DNA from: an uncultured Dokdonia sp.
Lineage (GTDB): Bacteria; Bacteroidota; Bacteroidia; Flavobacteriales; Flavobacteriaceae
DNA length: 41,132 bases
Reading direction: 5' to 3'
NCBI GenBank assembly: GCA_913060645.1
Contig: CAJXSW010000013.1
Span: forward strand, 1-41,132
A model generated the notes under the pieces. The model was not told where the DNA came from. It saw only the letters and a list, made by a program, of their open reading frames with translations, and made no database searches. How positions within the stretch are numbered: position 1 is the stretch's first letter; every line of letters begins with the position of its first letter. The translations under genes were made by a program, and so were the position numbers. Below are positions 1 through 9,400 of this stretch, one piece after another.

Positions 1-50
1 GATCTACACTATCCTCTTCGTCGGCAGCGTCAGATGTGTATAAGAGACAG
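1..50. other. Sequencing adapter (Illumina Nextera), artefact
   Basis: The first 50 bases are synthetic. Bases 1-9 (gatctacac) are the end of the Illumina P5 primer, 10-17 (tatcctct) match a standard Nextera i5 index, 18-31 (tcgtcggcagcgtc) are the Nextera read-1 primer site, and 32-50 (agatgtgtataagagacag) are the Tn5 mosaic end. Four consecutive kit elements in the right order leave little doubt. Genomic sequence starts at 51, so this is a contig end with untrimmed adapter. The index name is from memory. Confidence 0.97.
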
Positions 51-3000
51 TCTTATTAAGAATTGCATGTAAAGAAATCGATGAGAGTGTTTATAAAATA
101 CTAGGAAAAGATGTGAATCTAAATTTTGTTTTCACAAAACCAAAAGGAAATGGTTGGCACTCAGTTATAAATTTAATATACAAGAATATTGAATCTTTTG
201 ATATTCCAGACTTATATTATATAGCACCTGTATTAGAGGAATGGAATAGTAAAAACAGTAGAGGAGAATCAAGTAAAAAAGCTGGATTATTTGCTTTATA
301 CTTTTACAAAAAAATACAACTAAATGAAGAACTGTTTTATGAGGAAAACTCTTTAAACGTATTGATAAAAATTATTACTCAAAGTGGTCATGAATTAAAA
401 AATGAGTTATCTATAATATTTGAAGAAATATTAAAAAATAATTGGTCTAACCATAGTGACCCTTATTTTGATTTATGTATGTTCATTTTAAAGCCTGAAA
501 TAGAGACTATTCAGGTTCTAATGACTCTTCCTGAATATGTGATAAAATTAGCTGACTTATTTTGGTTAAAATCAACCGATAGATCAGGATATCACAGTAG
601 TATAGGTGTAGAACAATATTATTCAATAACAACAAATTTAAAGTACGATTATTCTCCTGCAAGTGCATTACAGACTCCTATTAATTACTTGCTGACTTTT
701 TCTTTTGAAAGCACATTAGATTTTATAATAAATTTCACAAATAAAACAGTTGAGTATTATGTGAAATCTGATTTTAATGACAAAATTGAAGAAGTCGAAA
801 TTCAATTATCAAATAAAATAAAAGTTAAACAATATATAAGTCATTCTCTATGGCATTTGTATAGAGGTAATAGCTCTCCAATAACTCCATATCTCTTACA
901 ATCGATTCACATGGCTTTGGAAAAGCAACTTCTATACATAACAAAAAATAATAAATCAGAGGTCATTGAAAGTTGGTTACTGTATTTAATAAAAAAGTCG
1001 AAATCTGCTTCAATAACTTCTGTTGTAACAAGTGTTGTGTTAGCTTACCCAGATAAATTATTTAATGTTGCTAAAGTTCTATTCAGTTGCCAAAAATTAT
1101 TTCATTATGATAATTCTAGAGCTGTCTCTGAATTTCAAGTTAAAAGTTTATACTCGATAGGTTATGGATTAATGCGCGAAAACAAAAAATATTCAGATGA
1201 AAGAATAAAAACATGTGATGATTCTCATAGAGGAGATTCATTGGAGACATTAGCTTTAAACTATCAGTTATTCAGAACGGAAGAAATTAGCGAAGAAGAA
1301 TCCAAAAATAGATTAGAAATAATTTGGGATATTATAGATAACTTTCATAAAAAGTTACCTACAAGGGATAAAGAAACTGATAAAGATAAAACTACAAGGC
1401 TTTTATTAGCAAGGCTTGATAAAAGAAAGATGAATATATCTACCGAAGTACAAGGTGATAAAATATTATTGAGTTTTAATCCTGAAATTGATGAAGAGTT
1501 GAAAAAACATAGTGAAGAGGCTGTAAAAGAAAGCCTATTTATGATGAAGTATTCAGCACTAAAATTATGGTCAACTTTCAAGCTTAAAGGAGACAAAAAA
1601 CAAGAAAAATACGAGCAGTATGATAATGACTGTAAGAAAGTATTAAGTGAAACTAAAGAAATTTTAAATGGATTAAAAAATGAGGATTACCAATTTCACC
1701 TTTTTAATAGTTCAATTCCAGCACTCACTTGTTCAGCCCTTATTCGTTTTTACAGTAATGAATTAACGAAAGAGGAAAAAGAATTTTGCAAAGAAATAAT
1801 ACTTGAATATGCAAGTGCTCCCTTTCAAGATGGATACAATTATCAAGTATCTGATGGTGTTGAAGAATCAATTTCTTCTATTCCTTTTTTAATTAATCTA
1901 TTTCCTGGTGAAAGTAACAAACTCAATTTGATGTTGTTTTTAGTCCTAATGGATAATCGAACAATAGGTCATCAAGTTAGGTTTTGCAATTTTTCAATAA
2001 AAGCTTTTGCTAATCACTTATGGGCTATTTCCTCTTTTAACGCCTCAAAAATATTACAATGTTTTTTAAAATTCAAACCTTTATTTAATACTATTAAAGA
2101 AGAGAAATCTACAAAAGAAGATACGCCTTATAGCAGAACAAGGGTTTCATATCAAGAAATTGCGAAAGAGTTTTACGAGCAATACGAAAAAGAACTTGAA
2201 GAAGCATTTAATATGGACGGTGAATTAGTCGATTTTAAAATTGACAATTATACTCTACAAGATTTAGATATTATTTTTCAATTAATACCTGTAAAAACCA
2301 AAGATGAAACTTTACTTAATTATGTTTCAGAAATTATATCATCATTAAGCGACAAATTAATAAAAGACAATAGATATAGAGACCGAGATAGAAGTCAAGA
2401 TATTGATTCTTCATTACGATATAGATTCCTTAAAAAATACGCATACTTTGTATTATACAGACCTGTAAATGATATCACCAGATTCATCCAACCATTTATT
2501 GATAACTTTCAAATAAATGATGAAATGAAATCATTTTTTGAGCAATTTATTTGGGCTGAAGATAAGATAAATCAGTACGAACAGTTTTGGGTTGTTTGGG
2601 AATCTTTTTATCCTAAAATAATAGAATTTGGCAAAGATGGAGGTGGACATTACTATAATGGCATTATTAAAACTTACTCATTAGCATGGGATAATTGGAG
2701 AGAAGATGTAAAAGATTGGAATAGCTTAAAAGAAAGGGAAAAATTATTTTATAAAAAAATAGTTAGAGACTTAATTGATAATCCAGCTGTGCTTAACTCT
2801 ATTGCTCAATTTTTAAATCAAATTGGAAGTGACTTTATAGAAGAAGGGATATTTTGGATAAGCCAGTTAGTTAGAAAAAACGAAAACAAAAAAGTAGGAG
2901 TAAATACTGTTTACTATACAGCAAGATTAGTTAGAAAATATATTTATTTGAATAGAACTAAAGTTAAGCACAATGTAAAAATTAAGGCAGAGATATTAAT

Positions 3001-3067
3001 TATTTTAAATTTCTTAATAACTAAAGGCTCTGTGAATGCATATCTCTTAAGAGAAGATATATTATAA
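51..3067 (+). CDS. 5'-truncated giant helical protein, possible STAND/Avs-like defence ATPase C-terminus
   Basis: The frame is open from base 53 without a stop (first codons give LLRIACKEIDESVYKILGKD), so the GTG at 113 is unlikely to be the true start and the gene is cut by the contig end. About 1004 residues remain. They are almost all alpha-helical, rich in Lys, Glu, Asn, Ile and Phe, with no signal peptide, convincing membrane segment, Walker A motif or nuclease motif. This fits the C-terminal sensor or repeat part of a large STAND-type NTPase whose ATPase domain would lie upstream; phrases such as SPASALQTPINYLL and the C-terminal SVNAYLLREDIL feel familiar from such proteins, but that is recollection only. 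Sampled lines are 25-28% GC against 40-45% in core genes, which suggests horizontal acquisition. It could also be an unrelated helical-repeat protein. Confidence 0.85.
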
Positions 3068-3275
3068 CATATTCATTCTCTAAATCGCGTAGAGCTATTT
3101 GGTTTTATTTGTTGGCGCATCAAAACATAATAATTCAGTAGTTATGTTGATTAGAAGTAACGATAAAACAAAGTATTTTACGACTGTAAGTGTTGATCAA
3201 TCCCCAAAAGAGCTTGACATCATTACTCACAGGTTTTTAGTTATAGAATTTCGTTAATATTCTAAAGTCTACTGT

Positions 3276-3387
3276 AGCAGTAAGTCCGTAAAACGGCTGT
3301 TACATAACTGCTGACGATATAGACCTAAAGGCGCTATATCTGCATCTATGTAAAATAGAACAGAAAAAGTTCTATTCGCCGTTTTAC
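3276..3387 (+). ncRNA. Possible structured RNA, multibranch fold
   Basis: A perfect 10-bp outer helix pairs gtaaaacggc (3288-3297) with gccgttttac (3378-3387). Inside it lie two hairpins: gatatag/ctatatc (3316-3322 with 3334-3340) and aatagaac/gttctatt (3354-3361 with 3369-3376, loop agaaaaa). An alternative fold competes: agcagt (3276-3281) with actgct (3307-3312), enclosing ccg-taaaa-cgg (3286-3296), uses the same bases as the 5' arm of the outer helix. Two exclusive folds around one strand resemble a switch or attenuator. No family is recognised, strand is unproven, and no clear promoter was found. Confidence 0.4.
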
Positions 3388-3488
3388 TCATATATCAATT
3401 TGTACTATAATTTATATTATGTCAAATAGAATATTTAATAACACAGCGTTTAGTTCTTTACTTCCCTTAGATATCCTCTTTAAACTAA

Positions 3489-3516
3489 AATCGCTCTAAT
3501 TTTTATTAGAGCGATT
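3489..3516 (-). terminator. Hairpin terminator after the S41-like peptidase gene
   Basis: Perfect 12-bp stem aatcgctctaat/attagagcgatt with a 4-base loop. On the minus strand it is followed by ttttag, about 75 bases after the stop codon at 3592. It could also work on the plus strand. Confidence 0.75.
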
Positions 3517-3554
3517 CATTCAACTTTGAGCAAGTGATTTATACGTGCTGCTTT

Positions 3555-3574
3555 TTACTTTCGCGAAAGCGTAC
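3555..3574. repeat. Dispersed palindrome copy 1
   Basis: Core ctttcgcgaaag (3558-3569) with an intact right flank (cgtac) and a degenerate left flank. It lies 18 bases beyond the stop of the minus-strand peptidase gene. Confidence 0.9.
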
Positions 3575-3591
3575 CACTCATTATAATTAAT

Positions 3592-5247
3592 CTATAGTTT
3601 CTGTAATACCGCAAGTTTTTTCTTTGCCGTTGGTACGAGTGCATTTGTAGGATCTTGTTTTATAAGCTTTGTATAATTTGCAATTGCTTTATCAGTTTGT
3701 TGCATTTCTTCTTGTGCGCTTGCAAGACTGTATAATGCTCCCGTAGACGCTGGATACATATTGGCTACCAGTTCTAAAATAAACAATCCGCCTTCTTTAT
3801 TACCACCTGAAAATAGTCTGTAGCCAGCTGTACCAAATTCATCTTGAAAATCATAGTATTTATATCTTGGATCTTTTGCCACTTGTATCCCCACAGATTT
3901 TACCTCTGCAAATTTACCTGCGGTAAATAACTCCGTGAGATAATCCATTGGGTTTAAAATAGCTCCGGTCTCATTATAATTGAGCGCTACGTCAAGCACG
4001 GGATCTTGATTTGTAAAATACTCCTCAGATGTCATCGCTACAGCTAGATGTGGTATGGTCCAGTCTTTATTATCCCACTGAGATCTATCTTGCCACCAGG
4101 CAAATGAGAGATATGCGTTGAGTCCAGAGTTAGGTAAAGTAACGCGTCTAGTATCGCCATAAAAGTTTATATTTTCGGCAGTGGGCTCTCCTACTATAAT
4201 TGCCTCTGTGTACTGCTCTATCTCATTTGTAAGATTTTGACAAGCAGAAAAGGTGTTACGACCTATAATATAAAAGAATTTACCACGGCTATTTATCTCA
4301 GGTCTTGCCATAAGTCCTTTTATGAGGGGTTTGTTGTTATAATTATTTCCACCACCGTTGAGACGCACGTCATACACAAGCTTCTGTACGTCTGTCTTAT
4401 CTATAAACTCAAAAAGACGTTTATAAAAATCGTGTAGCGTTTCTTCATCATCGTGAAAAACGGAGCTCTGACGCACATACAAGGTTTTTGTACCTGGTAT
4501 CATTTCAAAATAATACAGCTTGTCGTTAAGATGTTTTAAATAAAATGGAGTCACATCTTGCGCTCTACCACTCTCCCACTGCTCACTAGGGATTGTAAAG
4601 CCATAATCTCTTGATAACTCTTTAAGCGGTATCGCATTAAGGATATGGGTAAATTGTTTTCCATCCTTTTCTAATGTGAGTGTAACTGCCGTGCTGTATC
4701 TAGGTATTACTCCTTGAGCGTGCAATACTGCAGGCACGGTGAGAAAACGCATCCCGTAGGCTTTTAGATATGATTCATTTTCTACTGGTACAACGGCACG
4801 TACTTTTTCTATGGCTTGTAATACTGGTACAGTTCCTATTTTGAGAACTTTGGCGCCTATAATGGCTGCGTTTTCTTTAGTTGCCCCTTCTACAAATACA
4901 CCGTCTTCAAAATGATATAGATTTACAGGCAGCACTCCTTGTGATGCAACCGTACTAAAAGGTACTTGCGTGTGACCGTACTCAAAGAGTGACACCATAC
5001 GACTTAACCCTACTTTTACCTCGTGCTCTTGCATCGTAGGGATTTTATTATAAAATGCATCTGCGGCCGCATTCCATTTTTCGGCAGTGACTTTTTTAAA
5101 TAAGAAGGGGTATTCCTTATGTACTGTTTCTTTTAGATAAGTTAGATCTTCTTGCCACTGTGCAGCGGTAAGAGCCTCCTGAGCAAAAGCGCTTGCACTG
5201 CATAGTAGTACTAAGAGTGTAAGGCTAAGTTGTTTTATGATGGTCAT
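3592..5247 (-). CDS. S41-family (C-terminal processing-like) peptidase, exported
   Basis: 551 residues starting at the Met that opens the signal peptide (MTIIKQLSLTLLVLLCSASAFAQ, cleavage after AFA or AQ); the 28 upstream codons of the longer frame are not credible. The tail domain resembles S41 peptidases: KLVYDVRLNGGGNN near residues 289-302, then GRNTFSACQNL with the likely nucleophile Ser334. The C-terminal 50 residues look like a TPR unit (LYSLASAQEEMQQTDKAIANYTKLI). No PDZ domain is obvious. The family usually acts on peptides in the periplasm; the substrate is unknown. It lies downstream of the DUF4251 gene in the same direction, 176 bases away, with a terminator and a palindrome copy after its stop. 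Confidence 0.85.
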   Translation of the reverse strand: MTIIKQLSLTLLVLLCSASAFAQEALTAAQWQEDLTYLKETVHKEYPFLFKKVTAEKWNAAADAFYNKIPTMQEHEVKVGLSRMVSLFEYGHTQVPFSTVASQGVLPVNLYHFEDGVFVEGATKENAAIIGAKVLKIGTVPVLQAIEKVRAVVPVENESYLKAYGMRFLTVPAVLHAQGVIPRYSTAVTLTLEKDGKQFTHILNAIPLKELSRDYGFTIPSEQWESGRAQDVTPFYLKHLNDKLYYFEMIPGTKTLYVRQSSVFHDDEETLHDFYKRLFEFIDKTDVQKLVYDVRLNGGGNNYNNKPLIKGLMARPEINSRGKFFYIIGRNTFSACQNLTNEIEQYTEAIIVGEPTAENINFYGDTRRVTLPNSGLNAYLSFAWWQDRSQWDNKDWTIPHLAVAMTSEEYFTNQDPVLDVALNYNETGAILNPMDYLTELFTAGKFAEVKSVGIQVAKDPRYKYYDFQDEFGTAGYRLFSGGNKEGGLFILELVANMYPASTGALYSLASAQEEMQQTDKAIANYTKLIKQDPTNALVPTAKKKLAVLQKL

Positions 5248-5395
5248 TGGTTCGTTTTTTGATTTATATAAGAGACCACAAATAACACACAATGTTACAC
5301 CACCGCCACATGATATGCCCTGAACAGTCACAATTCACTCCCGAACTGTAACTCATTCATTACAAACTGCTTTACAGGTTTAAAAATGCCTTTTT

Positions 5396-5413
5396 ACGCT
5401 TTCGCGAAAGCGT
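5396..5413. repeat. Dispersed palindrome copy 2
   Basis: Perfect 18-bp palindrome acgctttcgcgaaagcgt, 10 bases downstream of the stop of the minus-strand DUF4251 gene, between two codirectional genes. Confidence 0.95.
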
Positions 5414-5423
5414 TATAACAACA

Positions 5424-5972
5424 TTATTCGGCATCTAAGTCAATAAATCCATCATAGCGAATGCTTGTGCGCTGCACGCTGTTTACAGAAATCTGAACTT
5501 TCTTGGTATTAAAAAATTCTATAAACACCTCATAGGTTTCAGCATCTTGAGATATAGAAAATTTCATTTCTGTGCGATCTGTTTTCTTGTCTTTGGTAAT
5601 TTCAAAAGATTTAGGAATTCCAGAAAATTCCACACCGTTTGATGAGTTATAGCCACCGCCCATCCTGCGCTCGCCATAATACGGTAAATAAGCGCTCACG
5701 CTATCATTATGGATTTTAAGAAAGTTACCATTACCCAGTAAATTGATGCGGCTACCGCTATTACCAGCCCCTAGCCCATTGTTTACTGCTAGTTGGTTGA
5801 GCACATTACTTGCCAGCGGGTATGCCCAGGTTGCTGTAATATCAATCTTGCGATTGTCTATTAATTCTTGCACACTGCTTGCTGTTGCCAGCTCTTGCTG
5901 CGTCATGGGTTCCTTAGTTTTACATGCGATTGCGAGTATAAGAAACGGGATGATGATGATGTATTTCTTCAT
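5424..5972 (-). CDS. DUF4251-family lipoprotein
   Basis: 182 residues starting at MKKYIIIIPFLILAIACK, a lipoprotein signal with Cys17; the longer frame upstream lacks a plausible start. After a short linker the mature part carries the pattern of DUF4251 proteins: a small N-terminal strand region, SVSAYLPYYGERRMGGGYNSSNG near the middle, an EFSGIPKSFEIT strand and a C-terminal VNSVQRTSIRYDGFI. DUF4251 proteins are common Bacteroidota envelope lipoproteins of unknown function. The family call is from recalled motifs. It is divergent from the MFS gene at 6089, so the intervening 116 bases hold both promoters. Confidence 0.8.
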   Translation of the reverse strand: MKKYIIIIPFLILAIACKTKEPMTQQELATASSVQELIDNRKIDITATWAYPLASNVLNQLAVNNGLGAGNSGSRINLLGNGNFLKIHNDSVSAYLPYYGERRMGGGYNSSNGVEFSGIPKSFEITKDKKTDRTEMKFSISQDAETYEVFIEFFNTKKVQISVNSVQRTSIRYDGFIDLDAE

Positions 5973-6077
5973 AAGATGCAGTTTTATTAGATAGGTAGCA
6001 AAAACTATTCCTTTGTGGGGTGTTAACACGGTGTTAGATTTTACATAAAACGACCATCGCTCGTAAGGCATTCTTGT

Positions 6078-6085
6078 ACTTTTGC
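6078..6085 (+). promoter_or_regulatory. Bacteroidota -7 element for the MFS gene
   Basis: tacttttg matches TAnnTTTG exactly and ends 3 bases before the ATG at 6089. If it is used, transcription would start at or next to the start codon, giving a leaderless mRNA. No clear -33 TTTG was found. Confidence 0.5.
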
Positions 6086-6088
6086 CGA

Positions 6089-7303
6089 ATGCAAAAAACG
6101 AAAGGATCGCAAATAGAATTTATCGCACTTATGGCGGCTTTAATGTCTGTCACCGCACTATCTATTGATGCCCTACTTCCAGCACTTGATATTATAGGTG
6201 TTGCGATACAAACCAAAACTCCCGCCGATAATCAGTTACTCATAAGCATGATTTTCTTAGGTCTAGGACTGGGACCACTCGTCTTTGGACCACTAGCCGA
6301 TGCTAAAGGTAGAAAATCTTCTGTTTACTTTGGGTTTACCGTCTTTATAATCGCTTCATTTATATGTATGTACACACGTAGTTTTGAAGTAATGATATTA
6401 GGCAGGATATTACAGGGCATCGGACTTTCGGCGCCGCGTACGATCTGTGTTGCCATCATAAGAGACCTTTATGAAGGTGATTATATGGCGCGTATCATGT
6501 CTTTTGTGACTGTAGTTTTTTTACTTGTTCCTATAATCGCTCCCGCTATGGGTAAAGTGATTCTTGACATCTGGAACTGGCAAGCGATTTTCTTAGTACA
6601 GGTAATAATAAGCCTCTTTGTAATGCTATGGTTCTGGAGGCGCCAAGAGGAAACACTCAAACCAGCAAATAGAATTCCTTTCTCTATGGAGCGTATCTCT
6701 AGGGGATTCCGCGAAACCATAAAATACAAGCGCACCATGGGATTCACGATTATACAAGGTTTTATTGTAGGTTCGTTTATTGTGTACATAAGTGCTAGTC
6801 AGCAAATTTTCCAAAATCAATATGGCCTCGTAGATGAGTTTCCTTACATTTTTGCCGGTCTTGCCTCGGCTATAGGCGCTGCCATCTTACTCAATGCCAA
6901 CTTTGTCGTGCGTTTTGGGATGGAAAAAATAGTCACTGGTGCCCTCATAGGCTTCTTTGTGGTGTCCTTGTTATATGTAATTTTATTTAATGATGTGTTG
7001 CATCCTTCGGTATATGTACTCATAGGGTTCTTTGCGATGCAGTTTTTCTGTATAGGTTTTATGTTTGGTAATCTTAGAGCACTAGCGATGGAGCCTGTAG
7101 GCCACATTGCTGGTATAGGAGCGGCAATTACGGGTCTTATTTCTACACTTATGGCAGTTCCCATCAGTACTTTTATAGGTCGTTTTATTGAGGAGACCAC
7201 GCTCCCACTCTTCATTGGTTTTTCTTCGTGTGCCGCAATATCACTCTGTATTCTGTTCTGGATAAAGAAAAAGGCTCCAAGAACGGTTGTCTTGAAGCCT
7301 TAA
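6089..7303 (+). CDS. Bcr/CflA-type MFS drug exporter
   Basis: 404 residues from the ATG at 6089 (MQKTKGSQIEF); the track's TTG five codons earlier lies in the promoter. About 12 membrane segments with the drug:H+ antiporter pattern: LSIDALLPALDII in TM1, the loop motif GPLADAKGRKSS between TM2 and TM3, and LGRILQGIGLSAPRTICVAIIRDLY in TM4. This matches the Bcr/CflA subfamily, which exports compounds such as bicyclomycin or chloramphenicol; the substrate here is unknown. An imperfect hairpin (about 7272-7300) overlaps the last codons and may help terminate transcription. It converges with the deaminase gene, with a palindrome copy between them. Confidence 0.88.
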   Translation: MQKTKGSQIEFIALMAALMSVTALSIDALLPALDIIGVAIQTKTPADNQLLISMIFLGLGLGPLVFGPLADAKGRKSSVYFGFTVFIIASFICMYTRSFEVMILGRILQGIGLSAPRTICVAIIRDLYEGDYMARIMSFVTVVFLLVPIIAPAMGKVILDIWNWQAIFLVQVIISLFVMLWFWRRQEETLKPANRIPFSMERISRGFRETIKYKRTMGFTIIQGFIVGSFIVYISASQQIFQNQYGLVDEFPYIFAGLASAIGAAILLNANFVVRFGMEKIVTGALIGFFVVSLLYVILFNDVLHPSVYVLIGFFAMQFFCIGFMFGNLRALAMEPVGHIAGIGAAITGLISTLMAVPISTFIGRFIEETTLPLFIGFSSCAAISLCILFWIKKKAPRTVVLKP

Positions 7304-7324
7304 TATAATTGTAGTGGTTATTAG

Positions 7325-7344
7325 TACGCTTTCGCGAAAGCGTA
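7325..7344. repeat. Dispersed palindrome copy 3
   Basis: Perfect 20-bp palindrome tacgctttcgcgaaagcgta between the convergent MFS and deaminase genes. It fills nearly half of the 50-base gap. Confidence 0.97.
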
Positions 7345-7353
7345 ACTCCATAA

Positions 7354-7797
7354 TCACTCGTTCCAAACTGCAGCAGCCTCTTCTCCAAGAAACTGTTGCA
7401 TGTTAAACTCTTGATCACGTGCCTCAATATCTCTAGCATAAAACATATCGCTATAGATAAAGCCAGCATCTTTTGCCATGGCAGCAGAAGCTCCGTAATA
7501 AATATGCTGAAATCGAGCCCATCTCGCTGCGCCTAAACACATCATGCAAGGCACGCAACTCGTATACAAATCACAATCTGAAAGATCCTTTGTACCCAGT
7601 ACTTTACAAGCTAGCTGAATACAGCGTAACTCTGCATGCTGCGTAGGATCTTGCGATCCTCCCACGAGATTATGACAAGCCGCAATGACTTGCCCAGAAC
7701 GAACAATGACGGCGCCAAAAGCGCCGCCACCGTCTGTATCTTTACCTTCTCGCGCTAGCGCAATGGCTTGCTGCATAAAAGATGACTGATAACTCAT
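7354..7797 (-). CDS. Nucleoside/guanine deaminase, CDA superfamily
   Basis: 147 residues, the usual length of a CDA-fold deaminase. Zinc and catalytic motifs are complete: HAE at 54-56 and PCMMC at 83-87. The C-terminal FIYSDMFY region resembles guanine deaminase (GuaD-type) more than tRNA adenosine deaminase TadA, so a purine base or nucleoside substrate is more likely than tRNA. The start codon lies 1 base after the stop of the aldehyde dehydrogenase gene, so the two are almost certainly cotranscribed. Substrate assignment is inference. Confidence 0.85.
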   Translation of the reverse strand: MSYQSSFMQQAIALAREGKDTDGGGAFGAVIVRSGQVIAACHNLVGGSQDPTQHAELRCIQLACKVLGTKDLSDCDLYTSCVPCMMCLGAARWARFQHIYYGASAAMAKDAGFIYSDMFYARDIEARDQEFNMQQFLGEEAAAVWNE

Positions 7798-7798
7798 A

Positions 7799-9196
7799 TT
7801 ATTCAGTTTCTGCTAGTAAAATAGACTTAGCATTTACAAATTCTTTAATCCCGAATCCTCCGTGCTCTCTACCATATCCAGAGTCTTTTACTCCTCCAAA
7901 AGGCATCATAGGCTGTGCAAGTCCGTAAGAATTAATGAATATCATTCCTGTATCGAAGTGCTCTTGTGCTAGCTTTACTGCTGCTTTTTCATCTTTAGAG
8001 AAAATTCCTCCTCCTAGTCCAAAACGGCTATCATTTGCTATGCGCATTGCATCTTCATTATCTTTTGCTTTAATTAAAGAAGCTACTGGGCCAAAGAGTT
8101 CGTCATCATAAGCTGGTTGTCCAGGCTGTACGTTACTTAGTACCGTAGATGGGTAGTAATATCCGCTACCATCTGGTATTTCTCCTCCAGTTTCAATCTT
8201 TGCTCCTTTTTCCACACTTTCTTTTACTTGGTCGCTTAGCAACTCTTGTAAATCTTTACGAGCAATAGGTCCGAGTTGTGTTCCCTCTTTATTAGGATCT
8301 CCCATAACCACATCTTTCATTCCTTGTACGAAACCTTCCTTAAATGCATCATACACCTTATCTACTACGATAAAACGTTTTGCTGCAATACAAGTCTCAC
8401 CATTATTTATGATTCTACCTTGTACACAAGCTTTTACAGCTTCTTCTACATCTGCATCATCAAGTACGATGTATGCATCGTTACTTCCCAGCTCTAACAC
8501 TGTTTTCTTAATTGATGCTCCTGCAGTTTTTGCTATGATTTTTCCTCCAGCAGAACTTCCTGTAAATGTCACTCCGCGTACTTTATCATTGCTTATCACC
8601 TTATCAGACTGTGCGTGATCTATCACAAGTACCTTAAAAAGTCCTTCTGGTACGCCAGCTTTAAGTAATAGCTCTTCTATCATTAATGCACTACCTGTTA
8701 CATTCTGAGCGTGCTTTAATAAAATCCCGTTACCCGCTAGTAAGTTGGCAATGGCAACTCTAAGTGGTTGGTACGTTGGGAAATTCCACGGCTGGATACT
8801 ATATATAACACCTTCTGGAGAAAAGTTGATAATTCCTTTTCCACCATCTAGTAGTGTTCTTTCTATAGGTTGTAATTCTTTTACTCCGTTTTCGGCAGTA
8901 TATTCTGTGATAGCAATACAAAGGTCAATCTCACTTTTTCCTTGCTCAATGGTTTTACCCATCTCATCGGTCATGAGTTGTACAAGTTGATCTTTATAAT
9001 TTTTAAGTTGCTCTCCTATATTCTTTATTACAGTGGCTCTATCGTCAAGCGATTGCATTTTCCAGTCATTAAAAGCGTCGTGACAGTTGTCTATCGCTTC
9101 TGTAACCTGATCATCTGTAAAATATGTATACTCCTTAATTGATTGTTCGGTATGAGGATTTATGGTTCTAAAACCTCCTTTTATTTCTCTTTCCAT
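7799..9196 (-). CDS. NAD(P)-dependent aldehyde dehydrogenase, succinate-semialdehyde type
   Basis: 465 residues covering a complete ALDH fold. Visible motifs: GVIYSIQPWNFPTYQPLR (cofactor domain), TFTGSSAGG, the general base in VLELGSNDAYIVLDDAD, the catalytic Cys in NNGETCIAAKRF, and PFGGVKDSGYGREHG near the end. Length and motifs fit the succinate-semialdehyde dehydrogenase group, which oxidises short semialdehydes to acids in the cytoplasm. It is the first gene of a two-gene unit with the deaminase, which suggests shared use in nitrogen-compound breakdown, but no pathway partner is nearby. On its strand a TAatTTTA sequence about 25 bases upstream of the ATG may be its -7 box. Confidence 0.9.
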   Translation of the reverse strand: MEREIKGGFRTINPHTEQSIKEYTYFTDDQVTEAIDNCHDAFNDWKMQSLDDRATVIKNIGEQLKNYKDQLVQLMTDEMGKTIEQGKSEIDLCIAITEYTAENGVKELQPIERTLLDGGKGIINFSPEGVIYSIQPWNFPTYQPLRVAIANLLAGNGILLKHAQNVTGSALMIEELLLKAGVPEGLFKVLVIDHAQSDKVISNDKVRGVTFTGSSAGGKIIAKTAGASIKKTVLELGSNDAYIVLDDADVEEAVKACVQGRIINNGETCIAAKRFIVVDKVYDAFKEGFVQGMKDVVMGDPNKEGTQLGPIARKDLQELLSDQVKESVEKGAKIETGGEIPDGSGYYYPSTVLSNVQPGQPAYDDELFGPVASLIKAKDNEDAMRIANDSRFGLGGGIFSKDEKAAVKLAQEHFDTGMIFINSYGLAQPMMPFGGVKDSGYGREHGGFGIKEFVNAKSILLAETE

Positions 9197-9319
9197 TGGT
9201 AATGTTTTTTTTGTTGTTGTAAAATTACGGGGAGACTACATGCTGAGAATGCACTTTAATAGTATTTAAGAGTTGTCTTTAGAGAAGTTTAACGAGTAAG
9301 GTATCATCTCTATAATAGG

Positions 9320-9355
9320 AAAGAGCCACTACCTTATATGTGGTAGTGGCTCTTT
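9320..9355 (-). terminator. 14-bp hairpin terminator after the 44-aa gene
   Basis: aaagagccactacc (9320-9333) pairs perfectly with ggtagtggctcttt (9342-9355) around an 8-base loop. It lies 46 bases after the stop of the small minus-strand gene and separates it from the aldehyde dehydrogenase unit. The T-tract is weak on both strands. Confidence 0.7.
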
Positions 9356-9400
9356 ATCAAGGGGTTTATCTTAAAAAAACTTACAAGTATTATATAAGTC

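Larger units (their letters stand above)
3068..3591. other. Gene-free 524-base stretch
   Basis: The longest stretch without a convincing gene. It holds a possible structured RNA (3276-3387), a strong hairpin terminator (3489-3516) and the first copy of the dispersed palindrome (3555-3574). A 37-codon ORF at 3144-3257 has no supporting evidence. I see no tRNA, insertion-sequence ends or direct repeats that would mark an island boundary, although composition changes across this stretch from very AT-rich to the typical core. Confidence 0.7.

Noticed and set aside
3144-3257. 37-codon ORF in the gene-free stretch
   Set aside because: ATG at 3144 and TAA at 3255, but no start context, promoter or known motif; length is expected by chance in AT-rich DNA.
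7272-7300. Hairpin at the end of the MFS gene as a terminator
   Set aside because: The stem has a mismatch and no T-tract follows; kept only as a remark under the gene.
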